In this document: in pieces, positions 27,245 to 36,268 of the stretch | How positions within the stretch are numbered: the first letter of the stretch is position 1 | How the letters are laid out: each line of letters opens with the position of its first letter | NCBI RefSeq assembly: GCF_964026475.1 | Contig: NZ_OZ032151.1 | Coordinates: forward strand, 124,001-188,000 | Source of the DNA: Candidatus Tisiphia endosymbiont of Nemotelus nigrinus | Lineage (GTDB): Bacteria; Pseudomonadota; Alphaproteobacteria; Rickettsiales; Rickettsiaceae | Direction: 5' to 3' | DNA: 64,000 nt | Translations under genes and position numbers: made by a program | The notes under the pieces: model-generated | Seen by the model: the letters and a program-made list of their open reading frames with translations, nothing else | What the model was told of the DNA's origin: nothing | Database searches by the model: none

Positions 27245-28159
27245 TCAAAAAATTGCCCCCAATCCTTGAAATTTATTTTTGAAGAAGCTTGGTAAAATAC
27301 CATCAAAATCCTCCATAATAATTTCAAGGAATTTTGGTTTCGGTTTTATTCTAAATTCCTTTACCTTCAAATCCTTATCAATCTTTTTTACGTCTTGTAA
27401 CCATTTAACCGCATCATCCTGCGAACCCACAGCATCAACAAGTTTTAGTTTTAAAGCTTGCCGACCAGAATATATCCGACCATCTGCTATTTCTCTAACT
27501 TTTTCAATTGGTATATTCCTTCTTAAAGCAACTAATTCAATAAAATAATCATAAGTATCCAATATATTGGACATTATAGCTTGGCGAACAGCTTCTGTGA
27601 CTTTTTCAGTAGGATTAGGAGCTGCCTTTAATTCTCCAGATTTAAAATTATTAAAGGTAATACCTAAAGTTCTTGCTAAATCTGTGACTTCTAGAGTTTG
27701 AAAAATCACACCAATTGACCCGGTAATCGTCCCATTATGACTAATTATGTAATCACTTCCTAGGGAAATCAAGTATCCTCCACTGGCTGCTAGTGTACCC
27801 ATAACAACTACCACCGGTTTTTTTGCTGATATTTTTCTGAGTATATTATAGATTTTCTCTGAGCCAACAACAGTTCCGCCAGGAGAATTGACGTTAACCA
27901 CTAGAGCACTAATTTGATCATCATCAATGATTTTCTCTAATCTTGTATCACGTTTTGCATCTTCAAGAATGATACCTTCTATTGAAACCTCAGCTATATA
28001 TTTACTATTAGTAGGTACATATTCATAACCAGTCAAATCAAATCGCTTAATTATACCTACAATTAATACTATAAACATAAAAATTGCTGCTAGCTTCCAA
28101 AGCATTAATTTTGATTTATTTTGCTTTCTTTCAATTAGGTAATCAGGAGTTATTGTCAT
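27245..28159 (-). CDS. sppA: Signal peptide peptidase SppA (S49 serine protease)
   Basis: Membrane-anchored peptidase that degrades cleaved signal peptides. One N-terminal membrane segment (residues 20-38), then NSPGGTVVGSE, catalytic Ser in GTLAASGGYL (about residue 126) and the general-base Lys region FKSGELKAAP (173-178). Length 304, the short single-domain form. It is followed 3 bases later by ihfB and preceded 7 bases earlier by the unknown gene at 28167. Confidence 0.94.
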   Translation of the reverse strand: MTITPDYLIERKQNKSKLMLWKLAAIFMFIVLIVGIIKRFDLTGYEYVPTNSKYIAEVSIEGIILEDAKRDTRLEKIIDDDQISALVVNVNSPGGTVVGSEKIYNILRKISAKKPVVVVMGTLAASGGYLISLGSDYIISHNGTITGSIGVIFQTLEVTDLARTLGITFNNFKSGELKAAPNPTEKVTEAVRQAIMSNILDTYDYFIELVALRRNIPIEKVREIADGRIYSGRQALKLKLVDAVGSQDDAVKWLQDVKKIDKDLKVKEFRIKPKPKFLEIIMEDFDGILPSFFKNKFQGLGAIF

Positions 28160-28166
28160 TGTAAGA

Positions 28167-28649
28167 TTATATTTTATACACTATTATGGATGGATCATCT
28201 CCAGTTAGGGTAACATCAGAACTTCCTTCTTCTGCCGTTACATCGGGAACAAGAGGTAAGGAATTTGATATAACAGCACTATTTGTTGGTTCATTAATAC
28301 CACGTGAGATAATTGCTTCTTTAATTGCATTAATAGTTTCTGGGTTTTGTACTGGCTTCAAAGAAACGGCGGTACTTTTATCACCCCCCCGAAACATTTT
28401 CCAGCAATCAAATGATTGTAATGCACTAAATAATTCTTCCAAACCTGTTTTTGGTGGTTTCATATCAACCATCCGTTCAACAAGAACACCTGCATCAATT
28501 ATTCCATCATCTAATTGTTGAAATAGAACACTGTATTTTGTAAGAGCCTCTTCAGCTTTCTTTTTTTTAGCAATATCTTTAGACCATACAGCTGAAATTT
28601 TTACATCTTCATCACCTACAACTGCTATTACTGGATCAAAAACTCTCAT
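28167..28649 (-). CDS. Hypothetical protein upstream of sppA
   Basis: A 160-residue protein that I do not recognise. It begins MRVFDPVIAVVGDEDVK, has a charged lysine-rich segment near residue 28, no signal peptide or membrane segment, and an acidic tail with VTLTGDDPS. It lies 7 bases before sppA on the same strand and is bounded upstream by two inverted repeats, so it may be the first gene of an sppA-ihfB transcript. Confidence 0.65.
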   Translation of the reverse strand: MRVFDPVIAVVGDEDVKISAVWSKDIAKKKKAEEALTKYSVLFQQLDDGIIDAGVLVERMVDMKPPKTGLEELFSALQSFDCWKMFRGGDKSTAVSLKPVQNPETINAIKEAIISRGINEPTNSAVISNSLPLVPDVTAEEGSSDVTLTGDDPSIIVYKI

Positions 28650-28699
28650 AATTTACCTACCTTAATATATTTAGTTACTACAAAATTTTACTTTATCAT

Positions 28700-28731
28700 A
28701 GGTAAATGATTCTATAAATAATAATTTACCT
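28700..28731. repeat. Short inverted repeat upstream of the unknown gene
   Basis: AGGTAAAT and ATTTACCT are separated by 16 AT-rich bases, 51 bases upstream of the start of the 160-residue gene. It could be an operator or part of a terminator; nothing decides between them. Confidence 0.4.
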
Positions 28732-28750
28732 TACGCACTTCTCGCAATAA

Positions 28751-28787
28751 CGGATTATGCGGGTTAACACTTCACTCGCATAATCCG
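28751..28787 (-). terminator. Hairpin overlapping the end of smpB
   Basis: CGGATTATGCG and CGCATAATCCG form 11-bp perfect arms with a 15-base loop. One arm lies in the last codons of smpB and the other just after its stop, so it is well placed to end the dapA-smpB transcript; a T-rich run is weak. Confidence 0.55.
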
Positions 28788-29225
28788 ACCTTGATCCCTT
28801 TTCCAATCTTGTTCTTTAATTGTCTGCCTCTTATCATGTAATTTCTTACCTTTTGCTATGCCTAACTCAACTTTTACTTTATTTTTCTTATTAAAATATA
28901 AAGAAAGAGCAACAAGAGTATAACCTTTCAGGCGAATCTTACCAATTATTTTTTTTATCTCACTCGAATTAAGAAGCAACTTACGAGTTCTTCTGGTCGA
29001 ATGATTAAACCTGTTAGCTTTTTCATATTCCGCAATATGACAATTATACAAAAACACTTCATTTGCCGAATTTTCGGCATGACTATCTTCTATACTGGCT
29101 TTTCCTTGACGCAACGATTTAACTTCACTACCAGTCAATATTATGCCAGCTTCAATTTTTTCTTCAATAAAGTAATTGAAATATGCCTTCTTATTTTGAG
29201 CTATTACTTTTTTATATTCCGACAT
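28764..29225 (-). CDS. smpB: SsrA-binding protein SmpB
   Basis: Partner of tmRNA in ribosome rescue. It has the SmpB fold signature (KKAYFNYFIEEKIEAGI, LTGSEVKSLRQGK) and the C-terminal basic tail KGKKLHDKRQTIKEQDWKRD. Length 153 residues, normal. It overlaps the dapA stop by 14 bases, so the two are translationally linked. Confidence 0.97.
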   Translation of the reverse strand: MSEYKKVIAQNKKAYFNYFIEEKIEAGIILTGSEVKSLRQGKASIEDSHAENSANEVFLYNCHIAEYEKANRFNHSTRRTRKLLLNSSEIKKIIGKIRLKGYTLVALSLYFNKKNKVKVELGIAKGKKLHDKRQTIKEQDWKRDQGRIMRVKC

Positions 29226-30090
29226 AGTCCATAGCTTTATTTATTTTTTCCTCAGTGACTTTGCCAGCTGAAGTTAAAGGAAGTCGTAACTCATTAGAAC
29301 ATAACCCTAATCTTGCCACAGCATATTTTACCGGTATTGGATTGGATTCTGCAAATAATGCCTTATATATAGGCAATAATTGCTGTTGAATTTGCAGAGC
29401 TTCTTGGTAATTACCATCACGACAATTATCCTGTAACTTCTTGCACAAGCTAGGCGTAACATTAGATGCAACAGAAACGCACCCTACTCCCGAATGAACA
29501 TTATAAGATAACGCTAATTCATCATTACCACACAATAAATTAAAATCTTTAACCATAGCCCTAATTCGTAAAGGACGCTCTAAATCGTTACCAGCATCTT
29601 TAAGAGCTATAATACGCGGTAGTTTACTGAGTCTAACTATCGTGTCATCAGAGAAATCTGCTACAGCTCTACTAGGTACTGAATATAGCATTATTGGTAA
29701 ATTACTTGCATTATGAATAGTTTCAAAATGCAAATAGATTCCCTCTTGAGTTGGCTTTACGTAAGAAGGAATACTACACATAAACCCATCAACTGAAATT
29801 TTTGTGCATATTTGTATCATATCTACAGCAGTGCTGGTAGTCATAGCTGAACAACCAGCTATGACTGGCATACGCTTATTAGTAATTTCTATAACCGCTT
29901 GTAATAAAGACTGATATTCCTGTAAAGTTAAGCTAGGCCCTTCACCAGTAGAGCCAGCAACCACTATCCCATCAACTTTATTAGCAATTTGATAGTTAAC
30001 TATCTTCTCCACAGCAGTAAAATCTAACTTATTATCCTTAAAAGGAGTGATCATTGCTGTAATAAGCCCTTTGAATATATTATTTTTCAT
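29212..30090 (-). CDS. dapA: 4-hydroxy-tetrahydrodipicolinate synthase
   Basis: Class I aldolase of the diaminopimelate/lysine pathway, needed for peptidoglycan. Visible are GSTGEGPSLT near residue 46, the tyrosine region IMLYSVPSRA near 135 and the Schiff-base lysine in IIALKDAGND near 162. Length 292 residues, normal. It overlaps smpB downstream. Confidence 0.96.
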   Translation of the reverse strand: MKNNIFKGLITAMITPFKDNKLDFTAVEKIVNYQIANKVDGIVVAGSTGEGPSLTLQEYQSLLQAVIEITNKRMPVIAGCSAMTTSTAVDMIQICTKISVDGFMCSIPSYVKPTQEGIYLHFETIHNASNLPIMLYSVPSRAVADFSDDTIVRLSKLPRIIALKDAGNDLERPLRIRAMVKDFNLLCGNDELALSYNVHSGVGCVSVASNVTPSLCKKLQDNCRDGNYQEALQIQQQLLPIYKALFAESNPIPVKYAVARLGLCSNELRLPLTSAGKVTEEKINKAMDYVGI

Positions 30091-30110
30091 AAATCATTTC
30101 TTTAAAATAT

Positions 30111-30179
30111 GTCATCCTGAACTTGTTTCAGGAACTTGCAACATCCTATGTCTAGATCCTGAAACAAGTTCAGGATGAC
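30111..30179. repeat. TCATCCTGAA-type inverted repeat, copy 1
   Basis: Arms of 23 bp (30111-30133 and 30157-30179) are perfect complements beginning GTCATCCTGAACTTGTTTC. A further half-copy follows to 30198. Related sequence occurs at 33198-33331. It lies between dapA and the aminotransferase gene. Confidence 0.85.
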
Positions 30180-30239
30180 CTCGCGTCCTTCAGGATGACT
30201 CTAATGCCTAAGTTCTGTAAACCTAGATTATATCATTAT

Positions 30240-31142
30240 TTATTTGTACACTAAGTCTTTATATTCTTTTTTTAGCAAATTAGTAATTTTATTATCTTCA
30301 AAGATAATATTTTGATCACCAAGGTTAATCGATTTAATCCCCTTAACTTCAGCAGCTGTACCAGTCATAAAACATTCATTGAACTCCCCTACCCTTTCTA
30401 AAGTTATATGCTCTTCTGTAACTTTAAGATTTAACTCCTTAGCAAGTTTAATAATTGTTTGACGTGTTATGCCATTTAAGAAACTATCAGCTATCGGTGT
30501 AAATAATTGCTCACCTTTAACAAAAAAGATATTTGTCGTAGTACATTCAGCAATATACCCCCGCCAATCTAATAAAACTGCATCATCGTAACCCAAAAAC
30601 TTGGCTTCTTTCTGACATACTATCATCATATTATAATGTCCTGATGATTTACATTGTGGTGGCAACGAGTTTGGATGACATTTCCGCCAACGAGCAATAT
30701 GGACATTTAAATCACTAGAATATCTAGGAGTTGATGGAACAGCAGCAATTAATAAATTAACCGATAAATTTGTATTAGTCAGATTAAGAGATTCACTACC
30801 AAACCAAATTAATGGACGAATATAAGCATCTTTAATATTATTCTTTGTTATAAGTAGCTGGTGAGCTTTTATAATATCTTCAAAACTATATGGTACTTCT
30901 ATACTTAAAGCTCTTGCCGACTCTATCAAACGTTGGGTATGTTCTTCTAATTTGAAAATTTTGCCATCATAGGCTTTTTCTCCTTCAAAAACTCCACCAG
31001 AATAATGTAAACTATGAGTAAGAGCGTGTATTTTAGATTCCTGCCAATCAATAAATCGACCATTAATCCAAATATAACCTGATAGTTGATTAAGATTTTT
31101 AAACGGCTTTTCAGTTAATATATTTTCTTGTATTATTGTCAT
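30240..31142 (-). CDS. ilvE: Branched-chain-amino-acid aminotransferase-like (class IV PLP enzyme)
   Basis: A fold-type IV PLP aminotransferase of 300 residues. Its N-terminus ([32 protein letters not shown]) and the PLP-lysine region [11 protein letters not shown] near residue 155 match IlvE. The E-x-x-x-x-N segment reads [14 protein letters not shown], and [10 protein letters not shown] closes the site. With few amino-acid synthesis genes expected here, it may serve interconversion of scavenged amino acids. The ATG at 31142 is preferred to a TTG at 31148. Confidence 0.88.
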   Translation of the reverse strand: MTIIQENILTEKPFKNLNQLSGYIWINGRFIDWQESKIHALTHSLHYSGGVFEGEKAYDGKIFKLEEHTQRLIESARALSIEVPYSFEDIIKAHQLLITKNNIKDAYIRPLIWFGSESLNLTNTNLSVNLLIAAVPSTPRYSSDLNVHIARWRKCHPNSLPPQCKSSGHYNMMIVCQKEAKFLGYDDAVLLDWRGYIAECTTTNIFFVKGEQLFTPIADSFLNGITRQTIIKLAKELNLKVTEEHITLERVGEFNECFMTGTAAEVKGIKSINLGDQNIIFEDNKITNLLKKEYKDLVYK

Positions 31143-31194
31143 TGTCAATGGTCCGTTATTAAACTATAGTAATTTTATCACCGAAATTTTATTT

Positions 31195-31875
31195 ATGCAA
31201 AGCTCGAAACCTCACATTCTTGTAGTTGATGATGATACTAGAATACAAAAACTTTTAAAACAGTTTTTGCATAAAAATGGCTTTTTAGTATCAACAACGC
31301 ATTCTGTCGAGGGAGCTGAGGAATTATTAAAATCTTCTATTTATGACTTAATTATTTTAGATGTCATGTTACCCAATGTTACAGGACTTGATTTTGCTAA
31401 AACTATCAGAGCTACTAAAGACCTTGTACCAATTGTTATGCTAACTGCCTTGTCAGAACCAAATGATCGCATCAAGGGCTTAGAAGCTGGAGCCTCAGAT
31501 TATCTAACTAAACCTTTCGAACCAAAAGAATTATTACTAAGAATCAATAATTTATTAAATAGCTACAACAATTATAAAAAACAAGATAAAATCAAACGAT
31601 TAGGTAATAATTATTATAATTTCGAGTCAAAGGAATTTATAAAAAATAATCAACTTGTACCATTAAGCTCTACAGAACAAAAATTGCTAGAAGTATTATT
31701 AAAAAACATTGGGCAAGAAATGAAACGTGATGAGTTATCAAAAATAATGGGGGGTCTTAGCCCTCGTTCCATCGACGTACAAATTGTCAGAATAAGAAGT
31801 AAGATTGAAGATGATCCTAAAGAACCCAAATATCTAAAAACCATTAGGAATAGCGGATATGCTATCTATACATAA
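31195..31875 (+). CDS. OmpR-family response regulator
   Basis: Receiver domain with acidic DDD near residue 13, phospho-acceptor Asp in IILDVMLP near 56, Thr in VMLTAL and Lys in YLTKPF, followed by a winged-helix DNA-binding domain (SPRSIDVQIVRIRSKIEDD). It resembles the Rickettsia OmpR-like regulator. The gene overlaps the histidine kinase start by 17 bases, so the pair is translationally coupled. Confidence 0.93.
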   Translation: MQSSKPHILVVDDDTRIQKLLKQFLHKNGFLVSTTHSVEGAEELLKSSIYDLIILDVMLPNVTGLDFAKTIRATKDLVPIVMLTALSEPNDRIKGLEAGASDYLTKPFEPKELLLRINNLLNSYNNYKKQDKIKRLGNNYYNFESKEFIKNNQLVPLSSTEQKLLEVLLKNIGQEMKRDELSKIMGGLSPRSIDVQIVRIRSKIEDDPKEPKYLKTIRNSGYAIYT

Positions 31876-33157
31876 ATTGATACCACAAACATTACTGGCT
31901 AGATTTGTACTCATTATCATCGTTCCGACATTAATAGGACAAATTCTAGCAGTATTTTTGTTCTATGATCGTCACTGGTATAATGTTTCTTACTATACTA
32001 GTAATATTATTGCTAATGAGATTATTTCCCTTCTTGAAAAAGACGATAATAATCTATTAGAAAAAAATACTGTAGCAACAAATTATTTAAATTTATCATA
32101 TCAGTTTTATCAAGAATTAAGCTTACCACCCACACAACCTAGGATTAGTGAAGAATTAGAGATTTTTAAAAATATTATTAACGTAAAAATTAATAAAAAT
32201 AATATAGTAAAACTTAATGATACAGGAAAAATTGAAGTACTATTCCAATTAACCGATGGTTTAATAAAAATAACTTTCCCAGCAAAATTGTTGATGAATC
32301 CAACGGCTTATATTTTTGTCTTATGGTTAATTTTTTTAACTATTTTGCTACTATCTGTTTCCTTAATCTTCTCTAAAAACCAAATTAAATCTATTTTAAT
32401 TCTGGCAGATGCTGCCGATCAATTTGGGCAAGGGATCACCAAATTACAAACATTCAAACCTTCTGGGGCAAAAGAAATAAAAAAGGCTGGCATTGCTTTT
32501 CTTAAAATGAAAGAACGAATTGAAAAACAAATTAGCAAAAGAACTAGAATGCTTGCTATGATTTCGCATGATTTATGTACTCCCTTGACTAGAATGAAGT
32601 TACAGTTAGAGTTAATGAAAGAATCTGAGGAAACAGAAGGGCTTAGAGAGGATATAGTTGCTATACAACAAATGATAAAATCATATCTCGACTTTGCTAG
32701 AGGGGAAAATGGAGAAGAAGCTCAAATAATCGAATTATCTTCTTGGATATCAAATATCATAAATAAATGGTCTATGACCAATATTGAACTTATTGCAACA
32801 GAGCTAGTAGAAGCAGAAATTAAACCTATCAACTTTGAACGTGCAATATCTAACATAATAAATAATGCGATAAAATATTCCACAAAAACAAAAATTACTA
32901 TATGTTCCAGCTCTACTAATGTCATAATAAAGATTGAAGATAATGGTATTGGCATAAAGGATGAAGAGAAGTTATTAGTATTTAAAGCATTTTATCGTTC
33001 AGATAAGTCACGTTCGCTTAATAATTCAGGGAATGTTGGACTTGGTCTTGCTATTACTAAAGAAATAATTATTGATCATGGTGGTACAATATCTTTGCAG
33101 GATAGTAAAACTTTAGGCGGTTTATTGGTTAGAATTTCACTACCTATAGCTAACTAG
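31859..33157 (+). CDS. EnvZ-like sensor histidine kinase
   Basis: A 432-residue inner-membrane kinase: two membrane segments (about 15-35 and 148-170) flank a periplasmic part, then HAMP, the phospho-acceptor helix SHDLCTPLTRMKL near 237, and ATPase boxes INNAIKYS, DNGIGI and GLGLAITKEI. The residue after HDL is Cys where EnvZ-type kinases normally have Arg. It is paired with the regulator at 31195. The stimulus is unknown; osmotic sensing is assumed by analogy. Confidence 0.92.
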   Translation: MLSIHKLIPQTLLARFVLIIIVPTLIGQILAVFLFYDRHWYNVSYYTSNIIANEIISLLEKDDNNLLEKNTVATNYLNLSYQFYQELSLPPTQPRISEELEIFKNIINVKINKNNIVKLNDTGKIEVLFQLTDGLIKITFPAKLLMNPTAYIFVLWLIFLTILLLSVSLIFSKNQIKSILILADAADQFGQGITKLQTFKPSGAKEIKKAGIAFLKMKERIEKQISKRTRMLAMISHDLCTPLTRMKLQLELMKESEETEGLREDIVAIQQMIKSYLDFARGENGEEAQIIELSSWISNIINKWSMTNIELIATELVEAEIKPINFERAISNIINNAIKYSTKTKITICSSSTNVIIKIEDNGIGIKDEEKLLVFKAFYRSDKSRSLNNSGNVGLGLAITKEIIIDHGGTISLQDSKTLGGLLVRISLPIAN

Positions 33158-33197
33158 AAAGGATTTTAGCTAGATAATGTTTGTTGTTAAGTCGGCA

Positions 33198-33600
33198 CTG
33201 TCATCCTGAATTTATTTCAGGATCTAGAAAACCAAGGTCATCTTGAACTGGTTTCAGTATCTGTATACACTTAACAAGATCCTGAAATAAATTCAGGATG
33301 ACTTCTGACTGAAGCGAGTTCAGGATGACTTAAATAACTCACCTTACGCACGGTATTTAAAAGTCATAGGAAAAACAGTCCGGCGTCATTGCGAGGAGCT
33401 ACTTTAGTAGCGACGAAGCAATCTAAATGAAGTGGATTGCCACGACCACTCCCGTGGTTTCGCAATGACGAAAAGGTTGTTACCCAAACGTCATTGCGAG
33501 GAGGCGTGAGCCGACGAAGTAATAAAAGCAACCAAAAATGGATTGATTCGTTGCCACTAAAGTGACTCCTCGCAATGACATTTAGGAACTTATAACAATA
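33198..33600. repeat. Intergenic repeat cluster before uppS
   Basis: The 485-base gap 33158-33642 contains no gene. It holds a TCATCCTGAA-type palindrome (33198-33331) and two tandem units of the GTCATTGCGAGG family (about 33385-33471 and 33490-33581). The end of the block, TAGCTATATAAT at 33619-33630, resembles the terminal sequence of the repeat family and contains a perfect TATAAT upstream of uppS. Confidence 0.8.
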
Positions 33601-33642
33601 TTAAAAACTTATTCGGACTAGCTATATAATACAAAAGTAAAT

Positions 33643-34332
33643 ATGAGTACAATCAACAAAGTAAATCATTTAGCTATCATCATGGACGGTAATGCTAGGT
33701 GGAGATTAGAGAAAGGCTTACCTAGATTTGAAGGACATAGAGTAGGTGCTGATAGAGTAAAAAAATTATTACCAGATTTTATAGAACTTAATATACCTTA
33801 CGTTACACTTTATACTTTTTCATCAGAGAATTGGCGTAGATCAAAGACTGAAATCACATTTTTACTAAAATTACTACGTTATTACCTAAAAAATGAAACT
33901 GCATCACTACACAAGAACGGAGTCAAAATAAAAATTATTGGTAGATTGGATATGTTAGACACTACGTTACAAAAACAAATTCATGATGCTGTGGAATTAA
34001 CAAAACATAATAATAAAATAACTCTTTGTTTTGCTTTTAGCTATGGCGGACGGGCGGAGATTGTTGATGCATGCCAAAAAATCATCAATTCTGGTAAAAC
34101 AGAAATTAGCGAGCATGAGTTTACTAACTATCTGTACGATCCGGAAATGCCTGATGTAGATTTGTTAATTCGTACTGGGAAGACATATAGGATTAGTAAT
34201 TTTTTACTATGGCAAGCTGCATATGCTGAACTATATTTTTTACCTAAATATTGGCCTGACTTTGACAAACAAGATCTATTGGACGTATTAGATGATTACT
34301 CTAAAAGGAAGAGGAATTTTGGTGGTAGGTAA
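33643..34332 (+). CDS. uppS: Undecaprenyl (isoprenyl) diphosphate synthase
   Basis: Cis-prenyltransferase making the lipid carrier for peptidoglycan and O-antigen. The catalytic Asp is in IIMDGNARW near residue 16; SSENWRRS and the RxxxRxSNFLLWQ region (RTGKTYRISNFLLWQ) bind diphosphate. Length 229, normal. The start of cdsA lies inside its last 41 bases, which shows tight coupling in an envelope-lipid operon. Confidence 0.96.
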   Translation: MSTINKVNHLAIIMDGNARWRLEKGLPRFEGHRVGADRVKKLLPDFIELNIPYVTLYTFSSENWRRSKTEITFLLKLLRYYLKNETASLHKNGVKIKIIGRLDMLDTTLQKQIHDAVELTKHNNKITLCFAFSYGGRAEIVDACQKIINSGKTEISEHEFTNYLYDPEMPDVDLLIRTGKTYRISNFLLWQAAYAELYFLPKYWPDFDKQDLLDVLDDYSKRKRNFGGR

Positions 34333-35002
34333 AAAAAAGTCTAATATAGCGATTAGGATATTATCAGCCTTAGTAATAGGACCAGTATTTATTATAGCGA
34401 TAATGTTTATTAAGTCGTTATTTTACATACTGATGATATTAATTGCCATAGGTATGTCATATGAATGGTATCAAATGACCAAATCGTCTTTTTTTTATGG
34501 ATTACTTGGCTTTATTATTATTCCCATTCCTATTATATCTTTAGTAATAATTGCTACTGAGGATAAAAATCGGTGGCTATTATTACTCTATTTTACTATA
34601 ATATGGTCAGTTGATGTATTTGCGATGATTGGCGGGAAAAATATAGGAGGAACTAAACTTGCTCCTAAGATTAGTCCTAACAAAACTTGCAGCGGCTTGA
34701 TCACAGGAGTATTAGCTAGCGGGATTACGGCATTTTTATTAAGTTTGATGCCAGGGTTTGACTTGCCAACTTACTATTTGTTAAACAAACGGTACTTAAT
34801 TATAGCAGCTTTTTGTTTTTCACTAATAGCACAAATGAGCGATTTATTTATTTCATATTTCAAACGCAAATTTGCTATAAAAGATACTGGCACTATAATA
34901 CCAGGCCATGGTGGCGTTTTAGACCGATTCGACAGCCTAATTCTCACCGCCCCAATATTATTTTTATTATTAAAATATTATGAATTATCAATATTTTGTT
35001 GA
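34292..35002 (+). CDS. cdsA: Phosphatidate cytidylyltransferase
   Basis: Integral membrane enzyme making CDP-diacylglycerol for phospholipid synthesis. About seven hydrophobic segments; the CDP-alcohol signature SDLFISYFKRKFAIKDTG...PGHGGVLDRFDS is complete. It overlaps uppS by 41 bases and ftsB by 23. The ATG at 34292 gives the N-terminus I associate with rickettsial CdsA; a GTG at 34322 with AGAGGA upstream is the alternative. Confidence 0.95.
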   Translation: MITLKGRGILVVGKKKSNIAIRILSALVIGPVFIIAIMFIKSLFYILMILIAIGMSYEWYQMTKSSFFYGLLGFIIIPIPIISLVIIATEDKNRWLLLLYFTIIWSVDVFAMIGGKNIGGTKLAPKISPNKTCSGLITGVLASGITAFLLSLMPGFDLPTYYLLNKRYLIIAAFCFSLIAQMSDLFISYFKRKFAIKDTGTIIPGHGGVLDRFDSLILTAPILFLLLKYYELSIFC

Positions 35003-35297
35003 TGTAGTTAAAAGATTCAAAATTATAATATTTAATGTATTGCTTTCTTTATTATTAGCTTATTTTATTTTCCACTCTATTTATGGTAATAGGGGAATTA
35101 TTGCTTATTTTACATTAAATCAACGACTAGAGAAAACTTACAGTGAACTAGAAACCTTAAGGGCAGAACGTGTTGAACTTGAACATAAAGTAAAACTACT
35201 TAGACCAGAATCTCTAGATAAAGATATGCTTGACCAAGAGGCAAGAAGAGTTTTAGGGGTAGCTTCCTCAACAGAACAAGTTTTTACCATAAAATAG
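34980..35297 (+). CDS. ftsB: Septum formation initiator FtsB/DivIC-like
   Basis: A 105-residue bitopic protein: a membrane helix (residues 15-33), a coiled coil with heptad-like leucines (LEKTYSELETLRAERVELEHKV is its centre, about 47-70), and a short conserved tail (DMLDQEARRVLG). FtsB links FtsL and FtsQ in the divisome. It overlaps cdsA by 23 bases. Confidence 0.88.
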   Translation: MNYQYFVDVVKRFKIIIFNVLLSLLLAYFIFHSIYGNRGIIAYFTLNQRLEKTYSELETLRAERVELEHKVKLLRPESLDKDMLDQEARRVLGVASSTEQVFTIK

Positions 35298-35336
35298 TAC
35301 GGTAAACAAACCTATACAAGAAATTAGGAGGTTATT

Positions 35337-35948
35337 ATTAGCATTATAGTTTTTCACAATGATCTTCCAGAAAATTTTAATATTGTGGGAGACCTAGCAA
35401 TTGATACAGAAACGATGGGATTAAAAGTACACAGGGATAGGTTATGCCTTCTGCAAATGAGCAATGGTGATGGTAATGCTTACTTAGTAAACTTTATTGA
35501 CAAGAACTACGCAGCCCCTAATTTAAAGAAATTGTTACTTGATAAAAATCGCTGTAAAATATTTCACTATGCTCGATTTGATTTAGCAGCAATAAAGAAA
35601 TATCTTGAAATTGATTTAGAGAATATCTTCTGCACCAAAATATCTTCTAAACTGGTCAGAACCTATACTGATTCCCACGGTTTAAAAGATTTATGCCGTG
35701 AACTACTCTCAGTACAGATTTCTAAACAACAACAATCTTCCTATTGGGGAAGAAATGAGCTGACAGAAGAACAAAAAGAATATGCCGCCAAAGATGTTCT
35801 TTATTTACATCAACTTCGTGCTATCTTACAAGAGAGATTAGTCGTCGAGAATAGATTAGACATTGCAGAGCAAATTTTTAAATTCTTACCTACTAGGGCT
35901 AATTTGGATATGATCGGTTGGAACGATATCGATATTTTTATGCACTAA
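35337..35948 (+). CDS. Ribonuclease D-like 3'-5' exonuclease, probable ATT start
   Basis: A short DEDD exonuclease of about 203 residues: AIDTETMGL (motif I), CKIFHYARFDLAAI (II) and YAAKDVLYLHQL (III), without the HRDC domain of full RNase D. The usual N-terminus of this alphaproteobacterial family (TI-x-FH-x-NDLP) is matched by ISIIVFHNDLP, which lies upstream of the first conventional start, a GTG at 35385. An ATT at 35337 is 5 bases after a strong AGGAGG (35326-35331), so I place the start there. This is a second RNase D-family gene in the window. Confidence 0.85.
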   Translation: MSIIVFHNDLPENFNIVGDLAIDTETMGLKVHRDRLCLLQMSNGDGNAYLVNFIDKNYAAPNLKKLLLDKNRCKIFHYARFDLAAIKKYLEIDLENIFCTKISSKLVRTYTDSHGLKDLCRELLSVQISKQQQSSYWGRNELTEEQKEYAAKDVLYLHQLRAILQERLVVENRLDIAEQIFKFLPTRANLDMIGWNDIDIFMH

Positions 35949-35970
35949 TCTCTAGGTTGTTGTGTACGGA

Positions 35971-36256
35971 AGGTATAACTAACCTAATTAGCATTTAGCC
36001 AAATTCACAGATGTCATGCGAGGAGCTACTTTAGTAGCGACGAAGCAATCTAGGAAAGTGATGATATTTGAATTGCTTTGTTTGGGCTTCTCGTACCTCC
36101 TTGCAATGACCAATTGTATGCACATACATCATTGCAAAACCACGTGAGTGTAGTGGCAATCCATTACTCATTAGATTGGATTGCTTCGTAGTTCTTATGC
36201 ACTACTCGCAATGACATTAGTTTGCTGTGAATAAATACTAATCGGATTAGCTATAT
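35971..36256. repeat. GTCATTGCGAGG-family repeats before recG
   Basis: The 320-base gap 35949-36268 is mostly repeat: a left unit starting near TAACCTAATTAGC with core at 36014-36050, a middle unit, and a right end at 36244-36256 (GGATTAGCTATAT) immediately before recG. No gene is present. Confidence 0.8.
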
Positions 36257-36268
36257 AGTAATACTAAT

